A stretch of DNA of 50,536 nucleotides from Microthrixaceae bacterium (lineage in GTDB: Bacteria > Actinomycetota > Acidimicrobiia > Acidimicrobiales > Microtrichaceae), in NCBI GenBank assembly GCA_007118345.1, contig SKRR01000024.1:1-50536 (forward strand). The letters are read 5' to 3'. The notes beneath the pieces are model-generated. The model did not search any database. It worked only from the letters and a program-made list of their open reading frames with translations, and had not been told where the DNA came from. Position numbers and translations under genes: made by a program. Below are positions 18,185 through 26,241 of this stretch, piece after piece (the first letter of the stretch is position 1; each line of letters starts with the position of its first letter).

Positions 18185-19306
18185 TCAGCTCCGGGCGAGC
18201 AGCGCTGCGGCCTCGTCGTCGCCGAGCACGCCCGGCCCCGCACCCGGCTCGGGCAGCGCCACCCAGGTGGCGCCGGGGCGCAGCTCGACGGGCTCCCCCT
18301 CGCCGTCGAGGAGGATCCAGGGGTCGGTGCGGTCCGGGCGGATCCAGCTGCCCTCGACAAGGTGCCCGGCACTCAGGATCCAGGCCCGTCCGCCCCCGGT
18401 GGATCGAGCTTCGGGCGAACGGGCGTCCGCCGGCGACGGCCGGTACTCCGTCTCGAGCACGACCACGTTCCTGGGAGTGAGCTGCTGGTCGCCGAGGTCC
18501 ACGTGGGGGCGTCCGTCGACGAACCGCCGCCACCCGGACCGGTCGGCGTCCCAGACGTAGCTGCTCGAGGACTTCCCGACGACCAGGTTGATGCCGCCGA
18601 TGGGTCTGCCGCGGGGGGCGTCCTCGGGCTCGGCGTACCCGAACACGGGTGCGGGCGGCTGGACCGGTTCCTCGGCGGCGGCGAACGCGGCACGTGCGTC
18701 GAGCAGGAGGTTGTGGGGGGCGCGTCGCTCGCCCACTCGACGGTAGGCCGACGTGATCCGATCGATGTCGACGTTCTGGACCCAGGGGGTGTCACGCATG
18801 ATCCCGGCAGTCGCCGCGTTCGCCCCGGACCAAGCCGTGAGCGGGCGCCCCAGCATCGCCAGCAGGTCCGGATCGCCGGTGCGCGCAGAACGCACCGGCC
18901 CGACGTCGCCCACGTCACGGGAGTGGAAGACCGACACGAACCGGCTGATGCCCTCGACCTTCACCTCGACGACGAGGTCGGCCGCCTCGAGTCCCCAATG
19001 TGGTGCCGCGGCGGGATCGTTGTCGATCTTCACCGCGAGCGCGGGACGGGCGATCAACGGCAGTTCGGCCTCCCCCACTGGTTCGCCGGTCAGTGGCGCC
19101 ACGGGTCCCGCCTCGGTCGCCGGCACCTCGGTGGTGGGGGCGACGGTGGTCGTTCCCTGGACGTCGATCACCGGATCATCGCCCGAGAGCAACCACGCCG
19201 CACCGCCGCCGACAACCAACAGCACCGTGGCCACGGCGGCGACCACGCCATTGCGGCGCGTCCGACGCGTCACCTCGGATCCGAGTTGCTCGCCACGCTC
19301 CACCAT
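18185..19306 (-). CDS. DUF3048 (YerB-like) membrane-anchored protein
   Basis: The 373-aa product has one N-terminal membrane helix (about 20-42, VVAAVATVLLVVGGGAAWLL), a Thr/Pro/Ala-rich linker, then the two halves of DUF3048: PLTGEPV, RPALAVKIDND, GLEAADLVVEVKVEGISRFVSVFHS and VGPVRSARTGD, followed by the C-terminal half with the INLVVGKSSSSYVWD segment. B. subtilis YerB is the founding member; function is not established, and an extracytoplasmic envelope role is likely. No lipobox Cys is seen. Start: ATG at 19306 or GTG at 19303; TACGGT at 19311-19316 lies exactly 7 nt before the GTG, so the true start may be one codon later. Confidence 0.85.
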   Translation of the reverse strand: MVERGEQLGSEVTRRTRRNGVVAAVATVLLVVGGGAAWLLSGDDPVIDVQGTTTVAPTTEVPATEAGPVAPLTGEPVGEAELPLIARPALAVKIDNDPAAAPHWGLEAADLVVEVKVEGISRFVSVFHSRDVGDVGPVRSARTGDPDLLAMLGRPLTAWSGANAATAGIMRDTPWVQNVDIDRITSAYRRVGERRAPHNLLLDARAAFAAAEEPVQPPAPVFGYAEPEDAPRGRPIGGINLVVGKSSSSYVWDADRSGWRRFVDGRPHVDLGDQQLTPRNVVVLETEYRPSPADARSPEARSTGGGRAWILSAGHLVEGSWIRPDRTDPWILLDGEGEPVELRPGATWVALPEPGAGPGVLGDDEAAALLARS

Positions 19307-19319
19307 CCCAACCGTAGGG

Positions 19320-20135
19320 TCAGAGTTCCGCCAACACGGCGATCCGCAGGTCCAGCGCGTCGCTGTTCGAGCCAGCCGTGTCGTCGCCTGCGGCAGCCCT
19401 GTCCCGCTGCCCGATCGGTGCGATCCAACAGAGCCGGCTCCTCGGCGGAGCACCCTCGACGGCAGTGCCCCGAGCCGCCATGGACTCGAGTGCGGCTCGC
19501 AGTCCGGGCGGGTACCGGGTCAGGTCCACGGCGACCAGGTCCGAACGAACCCCACGTTGGTCACCGATCGCCGCATCGAGGCGTCGCTCCGCGCGTTCTC
19601 CCGGTCCGAGCAGCGCCGACACCAGGCTCGTGTAGGCCGCGGAGCCGTCGCGGACGCGGCCGAGCAGGTTCGCCAGCAGGCCCTCCAGCTGCATCCGATC
19701 GAGGTCGACGAGGACCGCCGGGGTGACCACCAGTCGCACCGTGGCACCAGCGACGGCGACCGCGGCGTTCAGCGAATCCGTCGGTCGGTCCGCCGTGTCG
19801 ACCACTTCGACAGCTGGTTCGTCCACCCCGCAGGTCAGGCAGAGCCCTTCCAGCACGTTCATGAGTCGTGGAGCCTCGTCGGGCTGCACGGGCCGGGTCG
19901 CCAGGCCTGCGAACATCACGTCCGCGGCGTTGCTGATCCGCTGCCGGACCAGCAGCACCCAGGCGGCGGCCAGCACGACGCCGACGACGACCCCCAGGAC
20001 CGGGTGCACCAGGACGAGCAGCACTCCGATGGCGGCTGCCGGTAGCACGCCGACGAAGGTGGCGTTGTGGGCCAGCCGCTCCGTCGCTGCGGTCAGGCGT
20101 GTGGTGCGCTCCTCGAGCCGCTCCGATGCGTCCAT
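19320..20135 (-). CDS. M48-peptidase-like membrane protein lacking the zinc motif
   Basis: The 271-aa protein has two membrane helices (about 28-70) and then a region that tracks HtpX-like M48 peptidases: ATRPVQPDEAPRLMNVLEGL, a valine-rich strand, and LEGLLANLLGRVRDGS where active relatives have LEGVLAHELSHIRNRD. Both zinc His residues and the catalytic Glu of HExxH are therefore replaced (Asn, Leu, Arg). The later YPPGLRAALESMA segment, also typical of M48, is kept. This is most likely a catalytically dead homologue with a structural or binding role. Start ATG at 20135; TACCGT ends 8 nt upstream. It sits 13 nt before the DUF3048 gene. Confidence 0.72.
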   Translation of the reverse strand: MDASERLEERTTRLTAATERLAHNATFVGVLPAAAIGVLLVLVHPVLGVVVGVVLAAAWVLLVRQRISNAADVMFAGLATRPVQPDEAPRLMNVLEGLCLTCGVDEPAVEVVDTADRPTDSLNAAVAVAGATVRLVVTPAVLVDLDRMQLEGLLANLLGRVRDGSAAYTSLVSALLGPGERAERRLDAAIGDQRGVRSDLVAVDLTRYPPGLRAALESMAARGTAVEGAPPRSRLCWIAPIGQRDRAAAGDDTAGSNSDALDLRIAVLAEL

Positions 20136-20208
20136 CACCAAGAACGGTACCGCCGCACGTGCTACCGCCGGGAATCCGGGCAGGTGTGGGCCCCGTGGCG
20201 GCCCCACC

Positions 20209-21297
20209 TCACGCTGGCACGGCCCCGGCGACCAGCCGGTGGTACCGGTCGAGGTACCGCTCCGCGAGGAGCTCGAGGTCGAACCCCGCCGCCCGCACGC
20301 GCCCCAGCTCGCGCAGGTGGGCGGCGTGGTCCGGGTCCCCGATCACACGTCCGATGGCGGCGGCGAGCGCCGCCGGCTCACCTGGCTCGGCGAGTTCGGC
20401 CGAGCGCCCCTCGTCACCGGCCGCGACCTTCGCGTACCCCGGGATCGAGCTGGCCACGACCGGGGTGCCGGCGGCCATCGCCTCGAGCAGGATGACGCCG
20501 AACGACTCGCCCCCCAGCGACGGCGCACAGAACACATCGGCGCCGGCGAGACGCCGGTCCCGTTCCTCGTCGTCGATGCGCCCGAGCCACTCGATCCGCG
20601 CGTCGTCGTGACGCCGCCGGAGTGCATCGGTGTCGGGACCGACTCCGGCGACCCACAGCCTGGTGTCGGCCGGCAGCATCGGAAGTGCCTCGAGGAGCAC
20701 GCCGAGCCCCTTTCGCGGTTCGTGGCGCCCGATGAACAACACCGTGGGCCCATCGGTCGGCCACGGTTCGGCGGCGGCGAACCGCTCGTACTCGATCCCG
20801 TTGAACCACACCTCGAACTCGCCCCCGACCGGGCCCTCGACCAGTGCCAACGCGTCGTCGGACACCGCCACACGCAGGTCGAGTCGCTGACCGAACCACG
20901 CTGCGAGTGGCGCGAGCGCCTGGTAGGCGGGTTGCGACCCAGCGGCGTGGAAGGTGCCCACGAGCGGGGCGGGCTTCAGCAACGTGGCGGTCACCGTCGG
21001 GCCGGGGACGAGCGGCTCGTGCAGGTGCACCACGTCGAACTGTTCGTCCCACAGCGCTCGGATCGTCCGCAGCTGGGCGGGCACGTCGGGCGCAATGGGT
21101 GCAACCGAACCGTTGGTCGCGGTCGGCACGCTGTTGCCCAGCGGCGTCACGAATAGCTCAGGTGGCGGACCGTCGCACGGGGCGAGCACACGCGTCTCGT
21201 GCCCACGACGGCGCATCGACCGGGCAAGCGCCAACACCTGACCCTGCACCCCACCGGGGACGCTCAGGCTGTAGGGACAGATCAGGCCGATTCGCAC
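20209..21297 (-). CDS. pimA: Phosphatidylinositol alpha-mannosyltransferase, GT4 family
   Basis: GT-B glycosyltransferase that adds the first mannose from GDP-mannose to phosphatidylinositol on the inner face of the membrane. The 362-aa protein starts MRIGLICPYSLSVPGGVQ, the PimA opening, has the donor-side GRHEPRKGL (about 185-193) and the EX7E motif ESFGVILLE (about 266-274). The start is GTG at 21297; TAACCT 6 nt upstream overlaps the patA stop codon and may be a promoter. The position after pgsA and patA supports PimA over other GT4 enzymes. Confidence 0.92.
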   Translation of the reverse strand: MRIGLICPYSLSVPGGVQGQVLALARSMRRRGHETRVLAPCDGPPPELFVTPLGNSVPTATNGSVAPIAPDVPAQLRTIRALWDEQFDVVHLHEPLVPGPTVTATLLKPAPLVGTFHAAGSQPAYQALAPLAAWFGQRLDLRVAVSDDALALVEGPVGGEFEVWFNGIEYERFAAAEPWPTDGPTVLFIGRHEPRKGLGVLLEALPMLPADTRLWVAGVGPDTDALRRRHDDARIEWLGRIDDEERDRRLAGADVFCAPSLGGESFGVILLEAMAAGTPVVASSIPGYAKVAAGDEGRSAELAEPGEPAALAAAIGRVIGDPDHAAHLRELGRVRAAGFDLELLAERYLDRYHRLVAGAVPA

Positions 21298-21306
21298 GGG
21301 CGCAGG

Positions 21307-22215
21307 TTAGGAGGTCGACGGAACCTGCTCGCGATCCAGCGCCTCGTAGTCACTGGGCCAGCTCGGCTGGAGCAGGTGCCACTGCTCCGGCGCGCGGCGG
21401 ATGAGCGCCTCCATCTCGTGGGCGAGATCCTGGGTCACCCTGGCCACGTCCTCGCGGAGCCGCCCGCGTCGTTCGGTGTCGAGCGGGGCGCCGACCACGC
21501 CGTGACAGCGGCCGTCGTCCTTGAAGTAGACGGCGCTCGGCAGCAGCGGCGATCCCGAGCGCAGTGCCAACAACGCCGGTCCGCCCGGCAGACGGACCGG
21601 CTCGCCGAAGAACTCCACCTCGATGCCATCGCCGCTCAGATCGCGGTCGCACAGCAATGCCAGCGCGTGCCCCCCGGCCAGGGCGGCCGAGAGCTCCGCC
21701 GCCGCTCGCGGACCGAGCGCCACCACGTCGAGGCCCATCGACCGGCGGAGCTCGAGGAACCAGTCGAACACCTCGGGCGGTTCCAGACGTTCGGCCACCG
21801 CCGTCACGGGGACCCCCATCACCTGGGTGATCCACGCAGCCGCCCACTCCCACCCACCGAGGTGCGGCAGCGCCACGATCGGAGGCCGGCCCTGCTCCAT
21901 CGCCCGGGTGATCGCCTCGATCCCCTCGTGGGTGAAGCCACGATCGATCTCCGCGACGTCGAGGTGCGGCAGGCGGAACGAGTCGAGCCAGTAGCGCCCG
22001 TACCACTCGAAGACGCGGTCGACAGCTCGGGCGATCTCACGAGCGGAGGCGTCCGGGCCGAGCGCGCGACGCATGTTGCGTTCCACGATCAGGCGCTGCT
22101 GAGCACCCAGACGTGCGTACAGTCGGCCGCCGACGCGGGTGAGTGGCCGTGCAGCAGCGACGGGCATCATCCGCACGGCCGCCTCCGCGGTCCGCAGGAC
22201 CGGTCGGGAGAGCAC
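21307..22215 (-). CDS. patA: Phosphatidylinositol mannoside acyltransferase (LpxL/HtrB family)
   Basis: Membrane-associated acyltransferase, 302 aa, that in mycobacteria esterifies the mannose added by PimA. The LpxL-type catalytic box HLGGWE (HX4E, about residues 120-125) is present, with the later CDRDLSGDGIEVEFFG and GGPALLALRSGSPLLP blocks conserved in the family. An open frame continues upstream into pgsA, but the conserved region only begins near the GTG at 22215, 5 nt after the pgsA stop, so I use that GTG. Context gives the PatA assignment; sequence alone gives the lysophospholipid acyltransferase superfamily. Confidence 0.88.
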   Translation of the reverse strand: MLSRPVLRTAEAAVRMMPVAAARPLTRVGGRLYARLGAQQRLIVERNMRRALGPDASAREIARAVDRVFEWYGRYWLDSFRLPHLDVAEIDRGFTHEGIEAITRAMEQGRPPIVALPHLGGWEWAAAWITQVMGVPVTAVAERLEPPEVFDWFLELRRSMGLDVVALGPRAAAELSAALAGGHALALLCDRDLSGDGIEVEFFGEPVRLPGGPALLALRSGSPLLPSAVYFKDDGRCHGVVGAPLDTERRGRLREDVARVTQDLAHEMEALIRRAPEQWHLLQPSWPSDYEALDREQVPSTS

Positions 22216-22220
22216 CCGGA

Positions 22221-22928
22221 TCAGCCGTTGGGCTTGCGGCCTGCCTGACGGTCCCGAGCACGCGCCCGGGTCTGCCAGCGCTGCGACACCGTGCTCGCCG
22301 GCCGACGCGCCCGACGACGGCGCCGGTCCTTCAACGTCGGCGCCTGGCGCGTCGCCTGGTTCCAGACCTTCACGAAGCGCTGCGAGGCGGTGATCGCGTT
22401 CAACATGATGATGACGGCGAGCACGACCAGCAGGAGGGGCTCGAACAGCAGACCGATGGCCAGGAGGATGAAGCGCTCGGCCCGTTCGACCAGGCCACCG
22501 CTCGCGTCGAACCCGAGCGCATCGCCCTTCGCCCGGACGTAGGACACCACCGACGCGGTCATGTAGCCCGCCACGGGCAACATGACGACCCACGGACGGC
22601 CGTCGGTGGCGGTCAGGTACCACGCGATGCCGCCGAAGAGCAGCGCGTCGGTCACCCGGTCCGAGACCGAGTCGAAGAAGGCCCCGCGTTGGGTCGACTT
22701 GCCCCAGGCCTTCGCGACCGCACCGTCGAGCAGGTCGGGCAGCCCGGTCAGGATCAACAGCACGAAACCCAGACGCAGCGCGCCGGAACCGATCGCAACC
22801 GCGGCGCCGACGGCCATCACGATCCCGAGGACGGTGAGCGCATCGGCGGTCACGCCCGCCCGCTTCAGGCTGTTGCCGATGGGCTTGACCGCCGCATCGA
22901 CCTGGCTGCGGAACTGACCGTCGAACAT
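22221..22928 (-). CDS. pgsA: CDP-alcohol phosphatidyltransferase (PI/PI-phosphate synthase)
   Basis: Integral membrane enzyme (235 aa) that joins CDP-diacylglycerol and an inositol compound, making the lipid used by PimA. The CDP-alcohol signature is clear: DLLDGAVAK followed by GAFFDSVSDR (about 65-95), with the four metal-binding Asp residues intact; a Lys replaces the usual Arg after the DGxxA step. Six membrane helices are visible between about 28 and 185, and the last 45 residues are a very basic cytoplasmic tail. The start ATG at 22928 has GGGGAG 5 nt upstream. Confidence 0.92.
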   Translation of the reverse strand: MFDGQFRSQVDAAVKPIGNSLKRAGVTADALTVLGIVMAVGAAVAIGSGALRLGFVLLILTGLPDLLDGAVAKAWGKSTQRGAFFDSVSDRVTDALLFGGIAWYLTATDGRPWVVMLPVAGYMTASVVSYVRAKGDALGFDASGGLVERAERFILLAIGLLFEPLLLVVLAVIIMLNAITASQRFVKVWNQATRQAPTLKDRRRRRARRPASTVSQRWQTRARARDRQAGRKPNG

Positions 22929-22959
22929 CTGGCTCCCCGGGGGACGTTGCAGTGCCTGC

Positions 22960-23005
22960 TGCTAACTGCAGTTAGCACCCTATCGCTGATCGGGTGCCGA
23001 TGGAA
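22960..23005 (-). promoter_or_regulatory. pgsA promoter with perfect 18-bp palindromic operator
   Basis: Minus-strand order: TTCCAT (23005-23000), 17-nt spacer, TAGGGT (22982-22977), then TGCTAACTGCAGTTAGCA (22977-22960), a perfect 18-bp palindrome that would cover the transcription start. Its arms end 31 nt before the pgsA ATG. The arrangement is what a repressor operator looks like. It lies in the longest non-coding gap of the window (22929-23106, 178 nt); the rest of that gap shows nothing I recognise. Confidence 0.6.
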
Positions 23006-23106
23006 GTACCTACCCGCTGCCCTCGGTGCGATCTGGGTGGCGGGTCCGTTCTGGATGCACCGGGATGTGTGGGATCGCCCACCGCCCGAGCCCCGAGCGG
23101 GTCGGC

Positions 23107-23628
23107 TCAGGCGAGGGGTCGTGGTGAGGAGCTGTCGAGCTGTGACCAGTCCTCGGGGTTCTCCTCGGTGAACCACTCGAGGACCGAACCGTCGATCCCG
23201 TCGACCAGGACGATGCCGCGTCGCGTCGGCGGGTTCTCGTCCGAGTAGAGCAGGATGCGCCAGGTCGGTCGCGACCACCACCCGCGCCACACCATCTGCG
23301 CCGCCGCATGGCCCACGGGGAACCCGACCTTCGACGACGCAGTGACCAGCGCGTCCGACTCCTCGACCGAGAGCGTCCTGCCGGCCACGAGGCCGTACAG
23401 GCCGAACCCCACGAGTCCGAGCCCTGCCCAGAAGGTGCCGGCGTTCACCAAGGGCGATTCGTCCACGAGGCCGAACCAGAGCATCAGGCAGCCGGCACCG
23501 AAGAGCAGGTACAGCACCGCCGGGATCCGTCGACGGTTGTTGTTCGGGAACGTGTGCGGGCCGACGAACTCGGACAGGTCCAGGTCCTCGGGGAGCTCGT
23601 CGACGTACTCGTCGTCCGCGTCACTCAT
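23107..23628 (-). CDS. Conserved two-helix membrane protein, function unknown
   Basis: I do not recognise this 173-aa protein. It has an acidic N-terminus (SDADDEYVDELPEDLDLSEF), two membrane helices at about 48-66 and 75-95 (LYLLFGAGCLMLWFGLV and the following Gly-rich helix), and a soluble C-terminal domain with RPTWRILLYSDENPPTRRGIVLVDGIDG. The start ATG at 23628 overlaps the HIT gene stop by 4 nt (ATGA), so it is made together with the HIT hydrolase. The position just before pgsA suggests an envelope role, which is inference. Confidence 0.75.
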   Translation of the reverse strand: MSDADDEYVDELPEDLDLSEFVGPHTFPNNNRRRIPAVLYLLFGAGCLMLWFGLVDESPLVNAGTFWAGLGLVGFGLYGLVAGRTLSVEESDALVTASSKVGFPVGHAAAQMVWRGWWSRPTWRILLYSDENPPTRRGIVLVDGIDGSVLEWFTEENPEDWSQLDSSSPRPLA

Positions 23629-24179
23629 GAGCCAAGGGTACCGCTCGGGTCCCAGTGGTCCCGAAGACGGCGCCACTGCTCCCCCAGTGACACCGGCATG
23701 ACCTGTGCACCGCCGACGACGCCCATGAAGTTCGCGTCGCCCACCCACCGTGGGACGCAGTGCACGTGCAGGTGGTCCGCCTGGGACCCGCCGGCCGCCC
23801 GCCCGAGGTTGATGCCCACGTTCACGCCGTCGCAGCGCAGCGTCGACTTCAGCACGACCACGGCGTGGCGGACCAGCGACCAGAGCTCGGTGAACTCGGC
23901 GTCGTCGAGGTCCTCGAGGTCGGGAGCAGCGCGGTTCGGCAGCACCATCAGGTGACCGGAGGTGTAGGGGAACCGGTTGAGGATGACGAAACAGGTCGCC
24001 CCCCGGGCCAGGATGAACGTCTCCTCATCGGGTGCACCCGAGTCGAGGATCCGCTCGAACAGGCTGCGCCCGTCGTCGGGAGCGTCCTCGGGCAGGTCCC
24101 CCGGCATGGCGGCACGACGTTCGGCAGCACCGGTGACGTACATCGATCGCCAGCTGGCCCACAGCTGATCCAATCCCAT
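23625..24179 (-). CDS. HIT-family nucleotide hydrolase/phosphorylase
   Basis: Histidine-triad protein, 184 aa. The active site is HLHVHCVPRW (about residues 137-146, HxHxH), followed by GDANFM, as in the mycobacterial HIT protein encoded between thrS and pgsA, which acts on diadenosine polyphosphates. The N-terminal 25 residues include WASWRSMYVT, also shared with that group. It starts 2 nt after the thrS stop. A link to Ap4A made by aminoacyl-tRNA synthetases such as ThrS is a reasonable inference. Confidence 0.92.
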   Translation of the reverse strand: MGLDQLWASWRSMYVTGAAERRAAMPGDLPEDAPDDGRSLFERILDSGAPDEETFILARGATCFVILNRFPYTSGHLMVLPNRAAPDLEDLDDAEFTELWSLVRHAVVVLKSTLRCDGVNVGINLGRAAGGSQADHLHVHCVPRWVGDANFMGVVGGAQVMPVSLGEQWRRLRDHWDPSGTLGS

Positions 24180-24181
24180 GC

Positions 24182-26155
24182 TCAGCGTTTCGCCGCGACG
24201 TCGGCGCCCAGCCGCTCGATGAACCCGCCGAGCGGAACGTCGCGTTCCACCTCGTTGCCGCGAGGATTCACCCCGACGGTGCGGTGGGCCACGTCGTCGT
24301 CGCCCACGACCAGCACGTACGGCAGCTTCTCGCCCTTCGCTCGCCGGATCCTGTTGCCGAGCGTCTCGTCCGCCGCCGCCACCTCGATCCGGAAACCGTG
24401 TCCACGCAACTCCGCAGCCACCTCGTGGGCATAGTCGGCGTGAGCCTCCGACACGGGCAGGATCCGGACCTGCTCGGGGGCGAGCCAGGCCGGATAGGCA
24501 CCCGCGTAGTGTTCGAGCAGCACGGCGAAGAAGCGTTCGACGGAACCGAACAGCGCCCGGTGGATCATGATCGGGCGGTGCCGCTCACCATCGGGTCCGA
24601 TGTAGGTCATCTCGAAGCGTTGCGGCAGCTGGAAATCGACCTGGATCGTCGACATCTGCCACGTGCGTCCGATCGCGTCACGTGCCTGCACCGAGATCTT
24701 CGGCCCGTAGAACGCACCACCACCGGGGTCCATGACCAGTTCGATGTCCATCTTCTCGGCGACCGAGCGGAGCGCCGCGGTGGCCTCGTCCCACTCGTCG
24801 TCGGTGCCGACGGCCTTGCCATCTGGTTTGGTCGACAGCTCGAGGTAGAAGTCGTCGAGGCCGTAGTCCCGCAGCAGGTCCAGCACGAACAGGAGGATCG
24901 ACTCGAGCTCGTCGACCATCTGGTCCTTCGTGGTGAAGATGTGGGCGTCGTCCTGGGTCATGCCCCGGACCCTCGTCAGTCCGTGGACCACACCGGACTT
25001 CTCGTAGCGGTAGACCGAACCGAACTCGAACATCCGCAACGGCAGCTCCCGGTAGGAGCGCTGCCGGTTCTTGAAGATCAGGATGTGGAACGGGCAGTTC
25101 ATCGGCTTGAGGTAGTAGTCGGTGCTGCCGCCGTCGTGGTCGTGGTCGAGCTGCATCGGCGGGAACATCCCGTCGGCGAACCACTGCAGGTGGCCGCTGG
25201 TCTCGAACAGGTTCGACTTGGAGATGTGCGGCGAGTACACGAACTCGTACCCCGCCTCTTCATGACGTTGGCGGGAGTAGTCCTCCATCAACCGCCGGAT
25301 GATCCCCCCCTTGGGGTGGAACACGGCGAGACCCGACCCCACCTCCTCGGGGAAGGAGAACAGGTCGAGCTCGACGCCGAGCTTGCGGTGGTCCCGCTTG
25401 GCGGCCTCCTCGAGACGGTGCAGGTGCGCCCTGAGCTCCTTCTTGTCGGCGAATGCCGCGGCGTAGATCCGCTGCAGCATCGGGTTCTCCTCGCTCCCGC
25501 GGAAGTAGGCGCCACCGGTGCGCGTCAGCTGGAAGTGCCCGAGCCTGCCCGTCGAGGGCACGTGCGGGCCCCGGCACATGTCCACGAATCCGTCGCCGTT
25601 GCGGTAGAAGCTGATCACCTCGCCGCTCGACACCTCGCCGTCGGCGTCGTCGCCGGCGGCGGCCAGGTCCATGAACGTCTGCTTGTAGGGGTGGTCGGCC
25701 ATCAGCTCCTTGGCCTGATCCAGGGGCAGCTCGAAGCGCTCGAAGCTCTGGTCGGCGGCGATGATCTCGCGCATCCTGGCGTCGATGCGCTCGAAGTCCT
25801 CCTCGGTGAAGGTGGCCCCGCCGGGCAACTCGAAGTCGTAGTAGAAGCCGTCCTCGATCGGCGGGCCACCGGCGAACGTCGCGCCCGGCCACAGCTCGAG
25901 GACCGCCTGGGCGAGCACGTGCGCGGTCGAATGCCGGATGTGCTCGAGCACCTCGGGGTCCCGCGAGGTGAGGAACCGGACCTTCGCCCCGTCGGGCAAC
26001 GGCGTGGCCAGGTCGTGGGGTTCACCGTCCACCTCCACCACCAGCGCAGCCTTCGCGAGCCCGGGTCCGATGTCGGCCGCGAGGTCCGCGCCGGTCGCGC
26101 CGTCGGCGAGCGTGCGCGCGGAGCCGTCGGGGAGCGTGATGGTGATCTCGGGCAT
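24182..26155 (-). CDS. thrS: Threonine-tRNA ligase
   Basis: Class-II synthetase charging tRNA-Thr (657 aa, full length). The TGS domain (1-60), the editing domain with HSTAHVLAQAV (about 75-85) and its other zinc-site-like residues, the catalytic core with MNCPFH (zinc Cys), the class-II motif 2 region RYEKSGVVHGLTRVRGMTQDDAH and the C-terminal anticodon domain with LPYVLVVGDDD are all visible. The ATG at 26155 is preceded by TAGCGT (26162-26167) at 6 nt and by GGTGAG, so either a leaderless or short-leader mRNA is possible. Confidence 0.98.
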   Translation of the reverse strand: MPEITITLPDGSARTLADGATGADLAADIGPGLAKAALVVEVDGEPHDLATPLPDGAKVRFLTSRDPEVLEHIRHSTAHVLAQAVLELWPGATFAGGPPIEDGFYYDFELPGGATFTEEDFERIDARMREIIAADQSFERFELPLDQAKELMADHPYKQTFMDLAAAGDDADGEVSSGEVISFYRNGDGFVDMCRGPHVPSTGRLGHFQLTRTGGAYFRGSEENPMLQRIYAAAFADKKELRAHLHRLEEAAKRDHRKLGVELDLFSFPEEVGSGLAVFHPKGGIIRRLMEDYSRQRHEEAGYEFVYSPHISKSNLFETSGHLQWFADGMFPPMQLDHDHDGGSTDYYLKPMNCPFHILIFKNRQRSYRELPLRMFEFGSVYRYEKSGVVHGLTRVRGMTQDDAHIFTTKDQMVDELESILLFVLDLLRDYGLDDFYLELSTKPDGKAVGTDDEWDEATAALRSVAEKMDIELVMDPGGGAFYGPKISVQARDAIGRTWQMSTIQVDFQLPQRFEMTYIGPDGERHRPIMIHRALFGSVERFFAVLLEHYAGAYPAWLAPEQVRILPVSEAHADYAHEVAAELRGHGFRIEVAAADETLGNRIRRAKGEKLPYVLVVGDDDVAHRTVGVNPRGNEVERDVPLGGFIERLGADVAAKR

Positions 26156-26241
26156 CTCACCACGCTAGCGGTGCGTCACCGGGCGTCCGTACCCGGTTCG
26201 GGCCGCCGGGACTGTCGCAGCCAGCCCGTAGGCTCCTGCCG
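26156..26241. promoter_or_regulatory. Divergent promoter region of thrS and SNF2 gene
   Basis: This 86-nt gap carries a candidate -10 for each side: TAGCGT (26162-26167, minus) 6 nt before the thrS start and TAGGCT (26229-26234, plus) exactly 7 nt before the SNF2 ATG. No T-box leader or terminator-antiterminator is present, so thrS is probably not controlled by a tRNA-sensing leader. Confidence 0.5.

Noticed and set aside
26156-26241. T-box leader for thrS
   Set aside because: The gap is only 86 nt and shared by divergent genes, too short for a T-box.
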